From assembly GCA_902158745.1 (NCBI GenBank), contig CABGHH010000104.1, forward strand, positions 1 through 5,912: a stretch of 5,912 nucleotides of DNA. Reading direction: 5' to 3'. This document shows, one piece after another, positions 4,160 through 5,912 of the stretch. The position numbers and the translations under genes are program-made. Positions within the stretch are counted from its first letter, which is position 1. Each line of letters starts with the position of its first letter. The notes under the pieces were generated by a model that was not told the origin of the DNA, did not search any database, and saw nothing but the letters and a program-made list of their open reading frames with translations. The stretch is from Candidatus Methanolliviera sp. GoM_asphalt (GTDB taxonomy: Archaea > Halobacteriota > Methanoliparia > Methanoliparales > Methanoliparaceae).

Positions 4160-4251
4160 TTTCTGCGATAGAAAAACTTAAGAGAAATTGAACTGAGGTC
4201 GAGCCGCGAATGACAGCATATCTTTTTATCTCTAATACCTCTATCTTCAAA

Positions 4252-4266
4252 GATAAAAATTTAAAT
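4252..4266 (+). promoter_or_regulatory. Probable archaeal promoter of purH
   Basis: GATAAAA (4252-4258) followed by ATTTAAAT (4259-4266) resembles BRE plus TATA. The predicted start near 4285-4290 gives a very short leader before ATG 4298, and GGGAGAGA (4288-4295) lies just before the start codon. Confidence 0.5.
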
Positions 4267-4297
4267 CTAAATACCAATGACCACCTGGGAGAGATAG

Positions 4298-5737
4298 ATG
4301 AAGATAAAAAGTGCATTTTTGAACGCTTGGAAGAATGATGGGGTTCTGGAATTCGCAAGAGGCCTTTTAGATCTTGGAGTTAAAGTTCTATCGATGGACG
4401 AGACGTATAAACTTTTAATCAAGGATAATATCAGCGTAAAAGATCTATCAAAACATTCCTTTTCGCATCTTTGCGAGATGCTTGATGGCAGAGAAGATTT
4501 TTTGTTGGTGTCCAACTTAAAGCCGATAGATCCTTTAAAAGATGAGGTGAGAGAAGCGATGAAAGATTTTGATCACGCTCAACTGATAAGCCTTGCCGCA
4601 AAAAATTATGATCGTGGTGTCGTCCTCATAGACCCAAAGGATTACGAAGATCTGTTAGATGTCATCAAAAGGTCTAAATTGGATCTAAAATATAGAAAGA
4701 GACTCGCATCGAAGGCATTAAATTATGCGATAAGATATGACATCCTCTTATCCGAGATGGTCTCCGAGAAAGAAGAAAAATTTCCAGACATATTAAATTT
4801 GAGCTTTAAAAAGGCAGAAGATTTGAGATACGGGGAAAATTATCATCAGAAGGCCGCTTTTTACATAAATGATACGAATGAGCCGTGTATCGCATCGGCA
4901 AAGCAGATACACGGGAAAAAACTCTCGTATAATAATATAATGGATGCCAACAATGCGATAGAATGCGTAAAGGAGTTTTATGATCCGACGATCGTGATAA
5001 TGAAACACGCAACGCCGACCGGGATCGCATCTTCCAATGATCTGGTTTTGGCGTGGAGAGATGCCTTTGCTACGGACACTTATTCTCCTTTTGGAGGCAT
5101 TGTGAGCGTTAATAGAGAATTAGAAGAAGATCTGGCGGAAGAGCTCTCAAAGTTATTTCTTGAGGTGGTGATAGCACCGTCCTTTGAAGAGAGAAGCATT
5201 AAAATTCTTGGGAGAAGAAAGAACCTGATTCTTTTGGAAGTTAGAGGATTGAATAAGGATTCACCTTTTAAAGATGATAGAAGATTAGATTTTAGAAGCG
5301 TCTCTGGAGGACTATCTATCCAGGAGAGGGATGATGCGAAGATGATCCCGGATGAGTGGAAGGTCGTAACCGAGAATAAACCGTCGAGAGAGGATATAGA
5401 ATCTATGGTATTCGGTTTTAAATGTGCAAAGTGGGTCAGATCAAACGCGATCGTCTTTGTGAAGGAGAAGAAAACGGTCGGAATCGGGGGAGGACAGACG
5501 GCACGCGTAGATTCTTCGTGGATCGCAACGCACAAAGGAAAGGAGAATATAAATAATTCGATCATGGCAAGCGATGCATTCTTTCCTTTCAGGGATGCGA
5601 TAGACGTCGCAAAAGAATTTAAGATAAGAGGAATAGTTCAGCCAGGAGGATCTATAAGGGATGATGAGGTGATAGAGGCGGCGAACGAGTACGGTGTTTT
5701 TATGGTCTTTACTGGGCAGAGGTGTTTCAGGCACTGA
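4298..5737 (+). CDS. purH: PurH homologue: AICAR transformylase with degenerate IMP cyclohydrolase domain
   Basis: PurH normally carries out the last two steps of IMP synthesis: formyl transfer to AICAR from 10-formyl-tetrahydrofolate, then ring closure. The C-terminal transformylase half (about 165-479) looks intact: RYGENYHQ (177-184), catalytic KHATP with Lys236-His237, SNAIV with Asn383, SDAFFPFRD (425-433), QPGGSIRDDEV (448-458) and the FRH end. The N-terminal half begins like the cyclohydrolase (GVLEFARGLLDLGVKVLS). It keeps DGR (63-65) and AAKN (100-103), but the KTLHPK block after DGR is gone, and the conserved NLYPF is NLKPI (73-77), losing the active-site tyrosine. It is 479 residues against about 530 in bacteria; roughly 30 of the missing ones fall at this point. 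Cyclisation is therefore probably done by another enzyme, such as PurO. ATG 4298 agrees with the domain start and the promoter spacing. Confidence 0.93.
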   Translation: MKIKSAFLNAWKNDGVLEFARGLLDLGVKVLSMDETYKLLIKDNISVKDLSKHSFSHLCEMLDGREDFLLVSNLKPIDPLKDEVREAMKDFDHAQLISLAAKNYDRGVVLIDPKDYEDLLDVIKRSKLDLKYRKRLASKALNYAIRYDILLSEMVSEKEEKFPDILNLSFKKAEDLRYGENYHQKAAFYINDTNEPCIASAKQIHGKKLSYNNIMDANNAIECVKEFYDPTIVIMKHATPTGIASSNDLVLAWRDAFATDTYSPFGGIVSVNRELEEDLAEELSKLFLEVVIAPSFEERSIKILGRRKNLILLEVRGLNKDSPFKDDRRLDFRSVSGGLSIQERDDAKMIPDEWKVVTENKPSREDIESMVFGFKCAKWVRSNAIVFVKEKKTVGIGGGQTARVDSSWIATHKGKENINNSIMASDAFFPFRDAIDVAKEFKIRGIVQPGGSIRDDEVIEAANEYGVFMVFTGQRCFRH

Positions 5738-5750
5738 AATCTTTCATTTC
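5736..5750. repeat. Weak hairpin at the purH stop
   Basis: GAAAT-CTTTC-ATTTC spans the stop codon and could form a 5-bp stem. It is A/T-rich and not followed by a T tract, so a terminator role is doubtful. It immediately precedes the third copy of the repeat unit. Confidence 0.25.
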
Positions 5751-5753
5751 TAA

Positions 5754-5777
5754 AAGTGCTCAAAAATCGAAGATTTG
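5754..5777 (+). repeat. Palindrome repeat, copy 3 (single unit)
   Basis: This stretch is the same as 1049-1071 except for one extra A in the run: it reads AAGTGCTC, five A, then TCGAAGATTTG. It contains the AAATC-GAA-GATTT triloop palindrome (5764-5776). The remaining modules of copies 1 and 2 are absent; after a few bases the ribosome-binding site of the next gene begins. As at aroD, the element sits just upstream of a plus-strand start. Confidence 0.75.
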
Positions 5778-5793
5778 CGACTGAGGTGATAAG

Positions 5794-5912
5794 ATGAAAA
5801 AAACTGAAATAGATGAACAGATTCAAAAGGTCGAGAAGCACCATGGGTATTTGAGCTCTGGGGCTCTTTTAGGAATTCCCATGATAAATTACGCATGTGA
5901 TCTTCTCGGTTG
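5794..5912 (+). CDS. FmdE-like family protein, 3' partial
   Basis: ATG 5794 follows GAGGTGAT (5783-5790), a good ribosome-binding site. The 39 codons visible read a charged helix and then VEKHHGYLSSGALLGI, followed by PMINYACDLLG. This resembles the start of the FmdE family, in which a conserved HGHLCPGLALG segment opens the domain. Here His and Gly are kept (HHGYL), but the Cys-Pro of the usual CPG is Ser-Ser. FmdE-like proteins are common in archaea that use methanofuran and in anaerobic bacteria; their function is mostly unclear and some carry extra metal-binding domains. The gene runs off the window, so neither domain content nor function can be settled. It begins 56 bases after purH and may be co-transcribed with it. 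Confidence 0.6.
   Translation, partial: MKKTEIDEQIQKVEKHHGYLSSGALLGIPMINYACDLLG

Noticed and set aside
4242..4255. TATCTT-CA-AAGATA hairpin upstream of purH as a regulator or riboswitch
   Set aside because: It lies upstream of the predicted TATA box, so it would not be in the purH message, and it is short and A/T-rich.
5080..5565. 161-codon minus-strand reading frame
   Set aside because: It lies wholly inside purH, whose frame has strong conserved motifs; it is the antisense shadow.

Overview
The window looks like a piece of an archaeal genome of moderate to low GC, probably from an anaerobic euryarchaeal lineage. Support for this is indirect: a compact archaeal-type AroD, A/T-rich TATA/BRE-like motifs a short way upstream of start codons, AGA/AGG and ATA codons, strong Shine-Dalgarno sites, and a gene start at the right edge that resembles the FmdE family linked to formylmethanofuran dehydrogenase. 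No rRNA or tRNA gene is present, so the lineage cannot be named.

Positions 1 to about 1000 are foreign in character. They hold the end of a small membrane protein, then two sites with the box layout of integron attC sites (503-589 and 908-988). Between the sites is a roughly 400-base cassette-like unit carrying a decayed RelB/RelE-like toxin-antitoxin pair. Both genes of the pair have lost their middle, and the toxin also has an amber stop.

Positions 1049-2576 hold a structured intergenic repeat followed by aroD (type I 3-dehydroquinate dehydratase) and an ABC-2-type transporter ATPase on the + strand. The ATPase's expected permease is missing; only a possible nine-codon start overlaps the ATPase stop, just where a minus-strand gene ends.

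Positions 2583-3859, on the minus strand, hold a small winged-helix regulator, a dense array of palindromes, and a ParA/MinD-like ATPase. The ATPase ribosome-binding site sits in the loop of a 9-bp hairpin. Divergent from the regulator is an archaeal-style promoter with a 17-base operator-like palindrome, followed by one or two tiny ORFs or a degraded small gene (3976-4191).

Positions 4298-5737 encode a PurH homologue whose AICAR transformylase half looks intact but whose IMP cyclohydrolase half has lost its key motif. A third copy of the repeat (from 5754) precedes the truncated FmdE-like gene.

The most unusual signal is a family of odd-length palindromes with 3-base loops, mostly of the C-GNA-G type on one strand. 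They occur in modular arrays at 1049-1164 and 3318-3460, as a short copy at 5754-5777, and as two similar hairpins near the first attC-like site. In both arrays an outer inverted repeat encloses two hairpins, so each could fold as a three-way junction.
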